A stretch of DNA of 64,000 nt from Siphonodentalium dalli (lineage: Eukaryota > Mollusca > Scaphopoda > Gadilida > Siphonodentaliidae). Made by a program: the position numbers and the translations under genes. Where the stretch lies: the NCBI GenBank assembly GCA_032622095.1, contig CP136069.1, forward strand, positions 87,382,958-87,446,957, read 5' to 3'. Shown here in pieces: positions 1-10,414 of the stretch (the stretch's first letter is position 1; each line of letters starts with the position of its first letter). Below the pieces are notes generated by a model that saw only the letters and a list, made by a program, of their open reading frames with translations, was not told where the DNA came from and ran no database searches.

Positions 1-163
1 CAATTGACCTCTCTCTAACAATGAATTGCATTTCAACGCTTCAGTGCAATTATTAATAAATGTGAATTTGGACTCCCATACATATGCAAAGGGTACATTA
101 AATATATGTACCTACATTAACAAATTGAAAAGATACTCAATGAGTGATTAACAAAACAAATGT

Positions 164-275
164 ACAGTGATGCTCTAATTAATCGACTCCTTAACCACAG
201 CAGAATTATGGGTAACTTTTCAGGATTTAGTCGGAATTATGGTTTGTTGCCATTCATCGGAAAGCTCTTGAACGA
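164..275. mobile_element. Foldback MITE FB-1 (half copy)
   Basis: Matches one arm of the FB-1 palindrome, from ACAGTGATGCTCTAATTAAT to the GGAAAGCTC centre. The second arm is missing. FB-1 is a Tc1/mariner-like family: full copies start CAGTAATGCCC, end in the reverse complement and sit between TA dinucleotides. Confidence 0.8.
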
Positions 276-344
276 GCTACGAGTTTAATACAGCGTTTAC
301 AAATTTATAACTTACAATAAGATTCCAACAGGTGTATATATATA

Positions 345-1612
345 ACTAGAAGGTGACCCGAGGTGAGGTCGGGGTCACGATATGACCCGTCCAAAACACA
401 CAGTGGACAAAAGTAACCCCACGTATCAAATTTCGTCGAAATCCCATCAAAATTCGCGATTAGACCTTGAATTCACCCGATTTCAAGGTCAAGGTCACAT
501 CGCACAGGCAAATGAATATATGTATGAGACTCCCCATACAAAAGTACCCCCACATACCAAGTTTCATCGAAATCCCGTGATATTCGGGCATTTGATCTTG
601 AAATTACCCGATTTCAAGGTCAAGGTCACATCGCACGGGCAAATTAATAGGCCTATGCCAACCCCCGGTCGAACGTACCCCACATACCAAGTTTCATCGA
701 AATCCCGTGATATTCGGGCGTTTGACCTTGAAATTACCCAATTTCAAGGTCAAGGTCACGTTGCACTGGCAAATTAATAGGCCAATGCCCGTTCCCGGCC
801 GAAAATACCCTCACATACCAAGTTTCATCGAAATCGGCTCGGCCGTTTTCGAGTTCATCGCGAACACACAGACAGATCTTCCAAAATATATAATAGACTA
901 GAAGGTGACCCGACTTTGTCCGGGCTTTGACCTTGAATTGTCCATTTTGAAGGTCAAGGTCAAGTGGGGTTACGATTTGACCAGTCCAAAACACTGCCCG
1001 GACAAAAGTACCCGACAAACGTGCCCGTCGAAATCCATCCGGTTTTACCCGATTTGACCTTGAATTGATAATTTTGAAGGTCAAGGTCAGGTCGGGGTCA
1101 CGATTTGACCCGTCCAAAACACTCAGTGGACAATAGTAACCCTATGTATAAAATTTCGTCGAAATCCCATCAAAATTGGCGATTTGACCCGATTTCAAGG
1201 TCAAGGTCACATCGCACGGGCAAATGCATATGCTTATGAGACTCCCCATACGAAAGTAACCCCACATACCAAGTTTCATCAAAATCCCGTGATATTCGGG
1301 CATTTGACCTTGAAATGACCCGATTTCAAGTTCAAGGTCACACAGGCAAATTAATAGGTTTATGCCACTCCCCGGCCGAAGGTACCCCACACATACCAAG
1401 TTTCATCGAAATCCCGTGATATTCGGCCGTTTGACCTTGAAATTACCCGGTTTCAAGGTCAAGTCGCACAGGCAAATTAATAGGCCTATGTCACTCCCCG
1501 GCCGAAAATACCCCCACATACCAAGTTTCATCGAAATCGGCCGTTTTCGAGTCCATCGATTACAGACAGACAGACACACACAGATCTTCCAAAATATATA
1601 ATAGATAGATAA
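345..1612. repeat. Tandem satellite rich in TCAAGGTCA
   Basis: Two large units (about 345-895 and 896-1612) both begin CTAGAAGGTGACCCGA/C and end near AGATCTTCCAAAATATATAA. Within them a subrepeat of roughly 110-170 bp recurs, with the phrases CATACCAAGTTTCATCGAAA, CCCGTGATATTCGG and TTTCAAGGTCAAGGTCAC. About eight subunits carry AAGGTCA arranged singly or as a direct pair. The array is open in some frames, but the predicted peptides only repeat the DNA unit, so I do not call genes here. A diverged single unit lies at 4.93-5.13 kb. Confidence 0.85.
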
Positions 1613-2109
1613 TGTAATCTGGGGGTTCAAAAATTAAGTGGGCCTTTAAAAATTATTTTTTCCCCCTCCTCCTGCCTATCTTTAAAAATAATTATCCATA
1701 AACCAACAAATAAAACAAAGTGGCCACAATTAAGTCTACACTCATGCAGTAATATCTTCTATTAAATAATCCATCTCATAAACACATTTTACCTGGGCAA
1801 GTATATTCTCGCATATGTGCAAACTATGGTCATTTTCAAAAAAATGAGCCTAATTGTGGTATGTTAGCTTTATATGTCAGGACTTAATGTCATCAGATGA
1901 GGTCAATACACAAAAATCTGCATATTGAGTTTATAAGCATTCTGCCATGTTCCATACATCGTATACATCAAACATCTTGAAATGCAGATGTTGAGAAAGA
2001 TAACACCTATTCTTTTGAAATGTATCATCTATCATTTTTTTGGTGAAAAGTGGCTTTTTGTTGAGGTTTATATTATTGATCTGAGGTGACTTAATTCAAA
2101 TCATGTATA
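1613..2109. other. Intergenic or downstream intronic DNA, nothing recognised
   Basis: AT-rich sequence with no ORF of note, no splice-flanked exon and no clear repeat apart from a short poly-pyrimidine run near 1.66 kb. It lies beyond the last exon found (15.4 kb) and may still be intron of the protease gene. Confidence 0.6.
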
Positions 2110-2324
2110 ACAGTAACGCTCTAAATAATCGACTCCTTAACCACAGCAGAATTATGGGTAACTTTTCAGGATTAGGTCGGAAATATGGCTTGTTGCGATT
2201 CATCGGAAAGCTCTCCTGGAGAGCTTTCCGATGAATGGCAACAAGCCATATTTCCGACTAAATCCTGAAAAGTTACCCATAATTATGCTGTGGTTAAGGA
2301 GTCAATTAATTAGGGCATTACTGT
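2110..2324. mobile_element. Foldback MITE FB-1 (complete)
   Basis: Near-perfect palindrome of about 215 bp, from ACAGTAACGCTCTAAATAAT to the inverse end. The arms meet at a GGAAAGCTCTCC centre. TA lies at each edge, as expected for a Tc1/mariner-type target duplication. Confidence 0.88.
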
Positions 2325-2597
2325 ATATAATGTGGCCTGCGATGACTGGACAAAACATGTTGCATGTGGATTTCCTTCACCCCATTGTGGTTGAATATAC
2401 ATGTACTGAAGATCATTCACATCCCATCTAAGATGACGGATATACAGGGCCCCGATGAATATATTTTACACACTATTAAAGAGCCATAGCATATTAAAGA
2501 AGAAATGAATGGACAAAACATGTTTGTTACATGAGGATAGTGTTTCCTTTGTGCTGCCACAAGAGCATTATACTAAAGATCATTCAAACATGACCTA

Positions 2598-2793
2598 CAG
2601 TAATGCCCTAAATAATCAACTCCTTAACCATAGTATAATTATTGGTCATTTTTCAGGATTTAGTCGGAAATATGGCTTGTTGCCATTCATTGCTTTCTGA
2701 TGAATGGCAACAAGCCATATTTCCGACTAAATCCTGAAAAATTACCCATAATTCTGCTGTGATTAAGGAGTCGATTATTTAGGGCATTACTGT
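2598..2793. mobile_element. Foldback MITE FB-1 (complete)
   Basis: Palindrome of 196 bp with ends ACAGTAATGCCCTAAATAAT and its inverse; flanked by TA. The arms differ at a few positions from the 2.1-kb copy, so this is an independent insertion or an older duplicate. Confidence 0.88.
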
Positions 2794-2929
2794 ATGATGA
2801 CTGAGATACAGAGATCAAAATTTGGCAAAGACGCATTTTCACTCTAAGTGCCGTAACTCTGAAATAGTTAAATAGAGGAAACCTGTTCCATGTGGATATC
2901 CTTGCCCCTTTTCTGGTGCATAAGCATCA

Positions 2930-2975
2930 AGCCTTGAAATAGTGTGTCTGTCATTTGCAGAATGAGGCCCCTAAT
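2930..2975. mobile_element. Foldback MITE FB-2 (terminal fragment)
   Basis: Carries only the FB-2 end, CAAGCCTTGAAATAGTGTGT followed by CTGTCATTTGCAGAATGAGG. The rest of the element is missing. Complete FB-2 copies lie at 5.3, 5.7 and 17.3 kb. Confidence 0.75.
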
Positions 2976-3044
2976 AGCTTCTTTTAAGAATTTTGATGTG
3001 TAAAAAAGGCACAAAGCTCTTGTTTTTTTCCATGTGATATACAT

Positions 3045-3178
3045 GATCTTCAATGAGTTATGTTGGGATATAAGATTTTATGAAAGTCATTTAATAAATT
3101 TGATTCACAACTTGTCTATGACTCATTTTGAATCAAATTTATCAATCTTGTTTCATAACATCTTATATCATAGGAGAC
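3045..3178. repeat. Imperfect inverted repeat
   Basis: ATAAGATTTTATGAAAG and AAATTTGATTCA on the left recur inverted as TGAATCAAATTT and TTTCATAACATCTTATAT on the right, around a short centre. No target duplication identified; the family is not recognised. Confidence 0.6.
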
Positions 3179-3550
3179 TCTATATATTTTACAAGTACTA
3201 TATTTGCAAATGGCCTCAATCAGTAGTTTGCACACATGCCAACATACGCATGCCTGTAAAGCAATGTTCATAAGAATGGACTACCACTTCATTACACCTT
3301 AATTAACATCTGCTATAACAATCTTAAATAAGCTTCACTTCATAAAGCAAGCATGCCTAAATACAGTGTAAACTAATACTAACTTCCACAGCCAAACCTA
3401 TAAACTTTTGAAGCCTACAATTATTTTAGCAATCTACTATATATAACCACTGAACCATGCTGAAAAATTAAAATTGGGTGCAAAAGTGCAAGTTAAATTC
3501 CGATGGCAACTGATCACATGGGTTGGGTGAAAATAACCTTATATTATCTC

Positions 3551-3784
3551 TTAACCCTTACTAAATACTCATTGATGAGTAGTTCCCTTTAAAAATGTTC
3601 AGATATCAAGTTCAACAAACAACCATAGGCATAGGTAAGATTACCAACCAATTACAATTAATTCTTTTGCACTTGTAAAATCTGCTTATTTTTCCTTAAA
3701 ACCCCTCCATATGAATATTAGACCATTCCAATATATACTTTTATAACTGGTTGGGAGAATCCATTTAGTATAGAAAGTGTTAAT
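3551..3784. mobile_element. TTAA-flanked non-autonomous element, family TTAA-2
   Basis: Starts TTAACCCTTACTAAATACTC and ends near AGAAAGTGTTAA. A related copy at 52.78-52.99 kb shares the start (TTAACCCTTTCAATACTAAA), the CATTGATG motif and the GGGAGAATCCATT end. TTAA edges and a CCC start suggest a piggyBac-type non-autonomous element. No coding capacity. Confidence 0.6.
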
Positions 3785-4344
3785 AGACAAACAGAAGATT
3801 TTGGTATCATTTTGTGTCGTATTTATATGATAAATCAGTGAAGAAATTTGTGCATGAATATAACAGTGTGTTGAATATTTGAAATAGTGACTTAATTAAG
3901 AAGTGTTTATAGAGGAGTCTGTTGCATCTGTTACATTGTGCATGACAGTCTGCATAAATCAATTGAATGCAGTTCGGTGTTCACATTCACACAGTTATAT
4001 TTCCAGTTCTCAGTGTGCAAATTTTCAATGCTGGCAAATTTCAACACAAAACTGAGCATATCCCAAAGTAATTCTATTATTTCAAGTAGGCCAGATATTC
4101 ATGTGTGATGATGCTTTTATTTTATATTTCCAGTTTCATGGTCAAGATGAATGTCATTTTAAAAATACGTCATGTGACGTTGGAAATAGTTTGAAGAAAA
4201 TGACACGATCTAAGATGATGGAATGGAACATGCATGTAATAAAAGATTATATATTTTATGGTATTATCATATAAATCCTTGTCACCAGTACAGCTTGATC
4301 CTTTTTAACGCAAAGTAGTTATACCTCTTAACATACAACAAATG
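3785..4344. other. Non-coding stretch, nothing recognised
   Basis: AT-rich DNA with no supported exon, ORF or repeat. It separates two TTAA-flanked elements. Confidence 0.6.
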
Positions 4345-4596
4345 TTAACCCTTTCATGACAGGAGCTGAGCTGGTGCAGCATTAAATATACTGTGCCAGT
4401 GCATCTCTTATATATGCAAGTCTGACATATATAAGAGAATACACTGGCTTCCAAGATCAAGGTAAATATTGTTAGGCCAATGTATTCTCTTAAATATGTG
4501 AGGCTCCCTATGGGAGACTCGCATATATATTAAAGAGAATGAATTGGCACAGGGTTTTCGCAAAATTTCAGGAAGCTCCAGTCATGGAAGGGTTAA
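4345..4596. mobile_element. TTAA-flanked MITE, family TTAA-1 (piggyBac-like)
   Basis: Bounded by TTAA on both sides, with termini CCCTTTCATGAC and its inverse GTCATGGAAGGG. Inside, two hairpin units contain CTCTTATATATGCAAG-type sequence and its inverse (TATATAAGAGAAT with CACTGGC or TTGGC). The CCC start and TTAA target site fit piggyBac-type MITEs. Related copies lie at 12.3, 47.3 and 63.6 kb, and a fragment at 52.3 kb. No transposase. Confidence 0.82.
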
Positions 4597-4929
4597 AGAG
4601 CCCTTTGCGGATACCTCGGCCGGTGATGAGTTAACGCGACACAGTCAAATGCATCGGCAGGGTGAGAGTTAACGTGATCTAACTGTATGACCTCTGACGA
4701 CGTCATAGAAGTTACGCATTGATTTTATCCTGATAAAAGATCGCACCACTTCTCCCTAATAATTGAGGCAGATAACTAAAACGGATACATACATATTATA
4801 TATCGTTGGAAAGATGAAGCCACACAGATTCTAACCGTGCAAATTATATGACTGGCAATTTATTATTCGCGCTATATCGAATCGATTTGTGAGCACCGAA
4901 CTGAAATATATTAGCGCAAAACGGCGTAA

Positions 4930-5135
4930 AAATAGATTTGACCTCCGCACGTGAAAAGTTGACCTCGCACGGACAAATAAATATGCCTATGTTCGTCTCC
5001 GGCCGAAAATACCCTAAAATACCAAATTTCATTGAAATTGGCTTAGTCGTTTTCGAGTCCATCGATTTCAAACACACACACACACAAACTTACACATACA
5101 CAGATCTTTCAAAATATATAACATATATAAGCTAA
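4930..5135. repeat. Diverged single unit of the 0.3-1.6 kb satellite
   Basis: Shares GCACGGACAAATAAATATGC, CTCCGGCCGAAAATACC, the CAAATTTCATTGAAATTGGC phrase and the end CAGATCTTTCAAAATATATA with the array at the left edge. It ends in a short CA-rich microsatellite. This shows that the satellite unit also disperses as a single copy. Confidence 0.75.
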
Positions 5136-5278
5136 ATACAATATTTCCCTGTGGACGCTTCTTTGTGAACCCTTTTGGATCACACATACTAGTGCATAGT
5201 GCGCAGCCAAATTGCGCTTGTAACAACATTATAACAAATGAAGAGTCTACCCATAAAATTACTTTTGCAACCTATATT

Positions 5279-5532
5279 CAAGCCTTGAAATAGTGTGTCT
5301 GTCATTTGCAGAATGAGGTTCCCAGAGGGTGAATTTAGTGATGCTACCCCGCATAGCGGGCTAGCATCACCAAATTCACCCTCTGCGGACCTCATTATGC
5401 TGAGGTGTAAGCAGAATGAGGTCCCCAGAGGGTGAATTTGGTGATGCTAGCCCGCTATGCGGGGGTAGCATCACTAAATTCACCCCTGGGGACCTCATTC
5501 TGCAAATGACAGACACACTATTTCAAGGCTTG
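5279..5532. mobile_element. Foldback MITE FB-2 (complete, hAT-type target duplication)
   Basis: 254-bp element with termini CAAGCCTTGAAATAGTGTGT and its inverse. It is built of nested palindromes around AGGGTGAATTTGGTGATGCT. It is flanked by an exact 8-bp duplication CCTATATT (5271-5278 and 5533-5540). An 8-bp duplication with C-A-[AG]-G ends is the hAT pattern. No coding capacity. Confidence 0.9.
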
Positions 5533-5738
5533 CCTATATTACACCAGCTTATTTTATTTACTAGTGACACAAGTATGCTTTCCATTTAGAAAGGCATACT
5601 GGTGCCACTGTAAAATAAAATTAACATGACACAATCATTTCTTTATAACAGAATTTAGACCAACTGAATGCTAATTGACTTCCATCATCATTTATCATTT
5701 CACATGAATCAAGATTGATTATTTCATCACAAAAACAT

Positions 5739-5992
5739 CAAGCCTTGAAATAGTGTGTCTGTCATTTGCAGAATGAGGTCCCCAGAGGGTGAATTTAGTG
5801 ATGCTACCCCGCATAGCGGGCTAGCATCACCAAAATCACCCTCTGGGAACCTCATTCTGCTGAGGTGTAAGCAGAATGAGGTCCCCAGAGCGTGAATTTG
5901 GTGATACTAGCCCACTATGCAGGGTAGCGTCACTAAATTCACCCTCTGGGGACCTCATTCTGCAAATGACAGACACACTATTTCAAGACTTC
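5739..5992. mobile_element. Foldback MITE FB-2 (complete, hAT-type target duplication)
   Basis: Second complete FB-2 copy, 254 bp, 206 bp after the first. It is flanked by an exact 8-bp duplication AAAAACAT (5731-5738 and 5993-6000). It differs from the 5.3-kb copy by scattered substitutions. Different target duplications show two separate insertions. Confidence 0.9.
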
Positions 5993-6000
5993 AAAAACAT

Positions 6001-6440
6001 ACATGGTACCGAATTAGTTTGACACTGATTTTGAATCATTTTTGTGCAATGTGATTCTGGATTATCCCCCTTTTATTGAATTCACAAACGACAATATCTA
6101 TATTCAACTACTATAGTTAAATATAAATATAATAATCAAATGGAGGATGTGCCTGACCTGATGTACAATAACAAAGCAGTCACCAATAGTTGTCATAGAC
6201 TAAACTTCTGAAAAAATTTCCTTAGTGGTTATATTCTCAATGGTTTTATTATGTGGTTATATAGTAATGGGTACATGTAGTATTATTGTCCCCCGAAAAA
6301 TTAATTTTCAACATTTTTTATAATTTTCTGTACGAGGGTACCTTCTGTTAATGGCTAATTACCTATTATATCTCCACAGCACACTTGTGACCTCCTTCAC
6401 TTCAATTCAAACTCTAACTGCTGTTTCCAGGTCATGAGTT
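6001..6440. other. Non-coding stretch; may include part of a Copia 3' LTR
   Basis: AT-rich sequence with no exon or ORF. Its right part probably belongs to the 3' LTR of the minus-strand Copia element, which should extend leftward from about 6.51 kb, but with no second LTR to compare its inner boundary cannot be set. Confidence 0.4.
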
Positions 6441-6449
6441 CACTTCCTG

Positions 6450-6545
6450 TTTCACTGATGTTAATGACACTGTAGCTCTTCCTCTTTCACTGATGTTAAT
6501 GACACTGTAGCTCAACAATCTCCCTCTTTTCTCTTTTTATGTTGT
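6450..6545 (-). other. Putative polypurine tract and start of Copia 3' LTR
   Basis: On the minus strand an AAGAGAAAAGAGGGAG purine run (about 6520-6541) precedes TGTTGAGCTACAGTGTC, a plausible TG-starting LTR. Just inside, a block of about 32 bp with CACTGATGTTAATGACACTG is duplicated in tandem (6455-6510). Without a 5' LTR to compare, the LTR boundaries are uncertain. Confidence 0.5.
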
Positions 6546-6609
6546 TTTAGTTCTTTTGATAAAACCACAGAAATATTTACCAAAATACAGTCCGTATCAT
6601 CCATTTTAC

Positions 6610-6969
6610 CTAAATGTCAATTGCTACTTTCCCTCTCTGGAATGTAGCAATCAGCTGCTCGCCGGAAGCACCTCGTTTTGTTAGGCAATTTGCAAGCTGA
6701 CTCGAACCTGGGCACCATCGAATTCTTTCTACTTCACCTCGATCAAGACATTGTTTCATCGCACCAATATCGATTCGAAGACGTTTATCATCAACCATTT
6801 TAGTTGTGTGTACAGCTTCCACCACACTCCTGTTATCCGCAAAGGCAACAATGGGGATCTTTGTCTCTTGGATACTGCACAATTCACATAACACTTTCCT
6901 GACATATATCGCCTCCTCGACACCTTCCTGCAAGCTCGTTGCTTCGGCAGCCAATGTTGAACGCACCAC
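6610..6969 (-). pseudogene. Copia RNase H domain (3' part of pol)
   Basis: A 119-codon open frame encodes a Copia-type RNase H: VRSTLAAEATSLQEGVEEA, then FADNRSVVEAVH, then SSQLANCLTKRGASGEQL. The STLAAE, DN and QLANCLTK blocks are conserved in Copia RNase H. The frame is the same as that of the upstream RT, from which it is separated by one in-frame TGA at about 7003-7005. The Met start given here is therefore internal, not the true start. It once formed the C-terminus of the pol polyprotein, degrading the RNA strand during reverse transcription. Confidence 0.88.
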
Positions 6970-7002
6970 TCTTTTTATCTTATGGCAGTTCCAAGATAGA
7001 GG

Positions 7003-7995
7003 TCAGCTCAATTTATCTGGATTTACGACAAATAGAACATATGCCATTGTACTGCTGATTCCATCAGGCAAATTTGCATAAGCAGCATCTGTAAAAACCA
7101 CTAATTTCCACTTATCATCTGAAGGAAGTCCCATGAATGGAAATCGAATTGATGTTGTCTCAGATTTCACTCTTGATATGATCTTCACTGCTCTAGGCTG
7201 ATCACAAACTTGACCTTTTCTGAATTTAGTGCTCAGTTCTATTAATTCAAAAGCCAAATCAGGTCTTGTCCCTTGCACAATCCAATTTAGACTTCCAACA
7301 ATAGAACGCAGATCAGTGTATTCATTCATACTTAATTCATCATTTTTGCAGGCAACTCTATCCGCACATAACTCAATGTCTCTTACTCCATGAATATAGT
7401 TATTCTGGTGCAGAATTATTTCATCAACTTTCTGTTCAATGTGGAACCCAACGTAAGTGAATTTTACCTCCTCTACTTTTCCAGCTAGGAAACGCTGTCG
7501 CAAGCCACCCATTACATGTTCGTTAAAATCCTTATCACCAGCATGAAGAAAGTCATCCACATGGCTGAGAAGTATTCCTTGTAGTTCACCATCTTTTCCT
7601 CGTTTGTAGAACAGAGAAGGATCTAATGTAGATAACTCACAACCAAGATGATTTAGTTCATGTACAACACTTGTGTAGAATTGCCGAGCTGCATCTTTTA
7701 AACCATACAAGCATGTTTTCAACTTCCAAACTTTTCCTTCTGTCTGAGCTTCTTTAGGAGGTCTGATGAAGACTTCCCTTTCCAATTTTTTTCCTTGGAG
7801 GAACGCTGACTTAATATCAGTTGTTTTAACATTCCATTTTTTATTTACTGCCAATGTCAAGAATAGTCTTATGGATACTTTGCTTACAGTAGGTGAATCA
7901 TTTTGTGTCAAACCTTCCTCCCCAAATCCACAGGCGACTAAACGGGCCCGGACATCAGCTCTAGGCTTGCCGCGATTTTGGGAATAATCGAACAA
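7003..7995 (-). pseudogene. Copia reverse transcriptase (RVT_2), split by a hAT MITE
   Basis: Open frame of 330 codons. The first ten or so residues come from the hAT MITE end (7962-7995); real Copia sequence starts near DVRARLVACGFGEEGL. Conserved Copia RT blocks follow: TTDIKSAFLQGKKL (motif A), CLYGLKDAARQFY (motif B) and LLSHVDDFLHAG, where VDD is the catalytic motif C, then GSLNWIVQGTRPDLAF. The frame ends in TGA where the RNase H linker should continue; the same frame is open downstream. TGA could derive from CGA by CpG decay. The N-terminal piece of the RT lies beyond the MITE at 8848 and up. Confidence 0.92.
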
Positions 7996-8839
7996 TCGTC
8001 AGTGGTGCCGATTAATCGATTTTCATTTTGAAAATCGACTTGTTTAGTTCAAATAACAATGCATATTATACAACAACACAAGAACGCTGGCATACAGCGT
8101 ATTTGCAAAGAACCTATCTCAACTTAAGAGGCAATATTTTGCACCGTATTTACAGCACTAATCTAACCCAGAAACCCACCCACGCAAACATTTGTGACAA
8201 TGTAACTTTCAGTTGCGGCGTCTTTTGAGGTCAGGCCGACAGAGTAATCTAGTTCCATCTTGGTTTCACGTCACGGCGGGTTTTCTTTTAATGTGCCGAC
8301 GCATGTGTATACTCCGCGGCATGCGTGATAGCAGATGTTCAGCGGTCACGTGCTATTCCGCTTTTGAGAGATTCCCGACTTTGAATTAAGGCACGATCCC
8401 GAACTTCAAATTCAATTAATGCACGATCCCAAATTCGCGAACAGTCTCACGAAGCACGTGGCCCGACGAGAGTTGGGAGTATTTTTCCGATTTTTTTCGT
8501 TCAATTTGTTTAATCAAAATGATTTCTGAATCTGCTTAGTGCTTACATACAGTTCATAAACTACGAGTAATTATTTTGTTTTTATTGTTTAATAGAGGCA
8601 TTTGAATTTATATGGGAGCAAATTCTCAGAACTAATGCCCTTCATTTCCGACGTGCGGGAGTTATACTTCCCATCTTACACTTACCAGACGCACCTCTTA
8701 ATAGTCTCTTTTTTGGCATCTATTTACTACAAATTAAATCTCTATATGAGATTTAATTTCATGGGTAGAAAAATCGATTAATCGTCGATTATAGCCACCG
8801 ATTAATCGATTTTGAAAATCCAAAATCGCGGCAAGCCTA
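7962..8839. mobile_element. hAT-type MITE inserted in the Copia RT
   Basis: 878-bp element with perfect 20-bp terminal inverted repeats TAGGCTTGCCGCGATTTTGG, flanked by an exact 8-bp duplication ATCAGCTC (7954-7961 and 8840-8847). Subterminal CGATTAATCGATTTT motifs occur at both ends. An 8-bp target duplication identifies a hAT-superfamily element. It has no transposase ORF. On the minus strand its first three bases, TAG, act as the stop codon of the upstream Copia frame. Confidence 0.95.
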
Positions 8840-10414
8840 ATCAGCTCCCCGTTGTGTCAGTACCCAGCGTGTAGAAATGCATTGTTGTCCATTTTCATTT
8901 ACCTCTTCATAAGTATCAAAGTCCTTTAACTTCTGAAGCTCTTGAATTATTGCATTCCCACACGAAGGATCATGAAGTCTGTCCTTTGGCACAAATGTCA
9001 TCAACACTTCTTCCGTTTGACTGGTCCTTTTCCACTGAACACTATTCAAATCAATACTCATTTTGTTTCCATCTTTCATCTGTAGATTGAACCAGGATTT
9101 ATTTGTTCCAGTCGCTTTCCCAGCTCTACCAATAACAGTACCAGGAATCCATTCATCTCCATCTTCCAGATGATACTCAATTTCATCACCTGTTTTCAGC
9201 ATGATCTTCTCGTCTGACGCAGCTTTGGGTGTCACAATGTTCTGAACAGAATCTTTTTCACCGACGTTTTCTGTGAATACTTCAATTTTCGACTCAACTG
9301 CTTGTTCGACACACGTATCTTCTTCATTGTCGCCTAAATCACTCAAATTAACACTGAACACTTCTTGAACATCCATTCCACCATCTAGTGCAATGCAATA
9401 GTGACCAGAAGTAGTTAGGTTCAAACACACATCTTTGCCTAGAATATTTGCTGAATCATTTTCTATATCAAGCCTCACTTGTGCACGCTTCATCGCATCC
9501 TTTGAAAGGAGAAGAGGAATGTCAGATGCAACAACATCTGTTTTGATGATAACTTTCTTTCCAACAATCTTTGCGGGAATACTATATTCTCCCATTGATC
9601 GCATCTGTGTCCCACCTCCGAATTTGAACATCCTTGTACCATCGCTAACTTCAATACTGTTTTTATCATCTTCAGTCAAAGAATTAATGTATGTATCCAG
9701 CCACTCTCGTCCACATACAGTACTGGAACATGCACTGTCGATCAGTACAGCGCAATTTCTTGCCTCCTTCCCTAGCTCTTTGATATCTCCCTTATCACTC
9801 CCAGTGTATAAAACAACATGTTCCTGTTCCACTTCAGCTAAGTTCACTCTTGATTGTTTTGCCATGTTTTCCCAGCTATCTGGGCAATCTTTGAGGAGAT
9901 GCCGGAATGATCCACATGATACACACCTTAGACTCTCACCATCTCGACCAACTGGATTGATTTTTCTGGAAGTGTTCATACTATAACTAGCACTACTCGA
10001 CGAATTTGAGATTTGAGGGTTACTTGCTCTACGTCCAAAATATTGTCCTCTCTGATAACGCCCTCTCGCCTTGTAGTTATAGTGACCTCTATCTGAACCC
10101 GTAAAACACACATCATCAGGTTCGGTCTTTATCGCATTAACTGAAGTCGTGTCGTGTCCACCCGCTACAGAATCCCCTTTGAATTTTTTCAATGATTTCC
10201 TTGTCTGTACAAAAAGTGTGTCCTTATGACTGTAGTCCATACCTGTCATTACAAGCATTGTCTCTTGTGTCGAAATCCTCGCTCTTTTTAATAATTTAAA
10301 CGCAAGAATTTCCGATGGAAGTTTGAGTCCTTTCTTCAATATTTGATTGTACTTCTGGTCAAAATTCACTATATATTCACTCAGTCTCATTCGATGTGCG
10401 CTTATAGTCTTCAA
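8837..10414 (-). pseudogene. Copia gag zinc knuckle, protease and post-integrase region
   Basis: Uninterrupted 525-codon frame. Residues 1-80 resemble the gag UBN2-type region (RLSEYIVNFDQKY, then LPSEILAFKLLKRARIS). A zinc knuckle CVSCGSFRHLLKDC (CX2CX4HX4C) lies near residue 165. The aspartic protease active site ILIDSACSSTVCG-type motif follows near 225, and DIPLLLSKDAMKRAQV near 300. Then comes a Glu/Asp-rich linker and directly the segment GDEWIPGTVIGRAGK, which in intact Copia elements follows the integrase; the frame ends in the first RT residues (STRWVLTQ). No H-H-C-C or DDE integrase core is present. The stop is supplied by the hAT insertion. The upstream start is probably truncated. 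Confidence 0.88.

Noticed and set aside
382-1630. Several open frames of 60-130 codons on both strands in the left array
   Set aside because: They follow the tandem DNA unit; peptides on both strands just repeat the satellite (for example HIPSFIEI and GYFRPGS) and have no domain or splice support.
5279-5992. Closely spaced repeats that could look like a CRISPR array
   Set aside because: They are two whole palindromic transposons with separate target duplications in a eukaryotic genome; there are no regular spacers and no cas genes.
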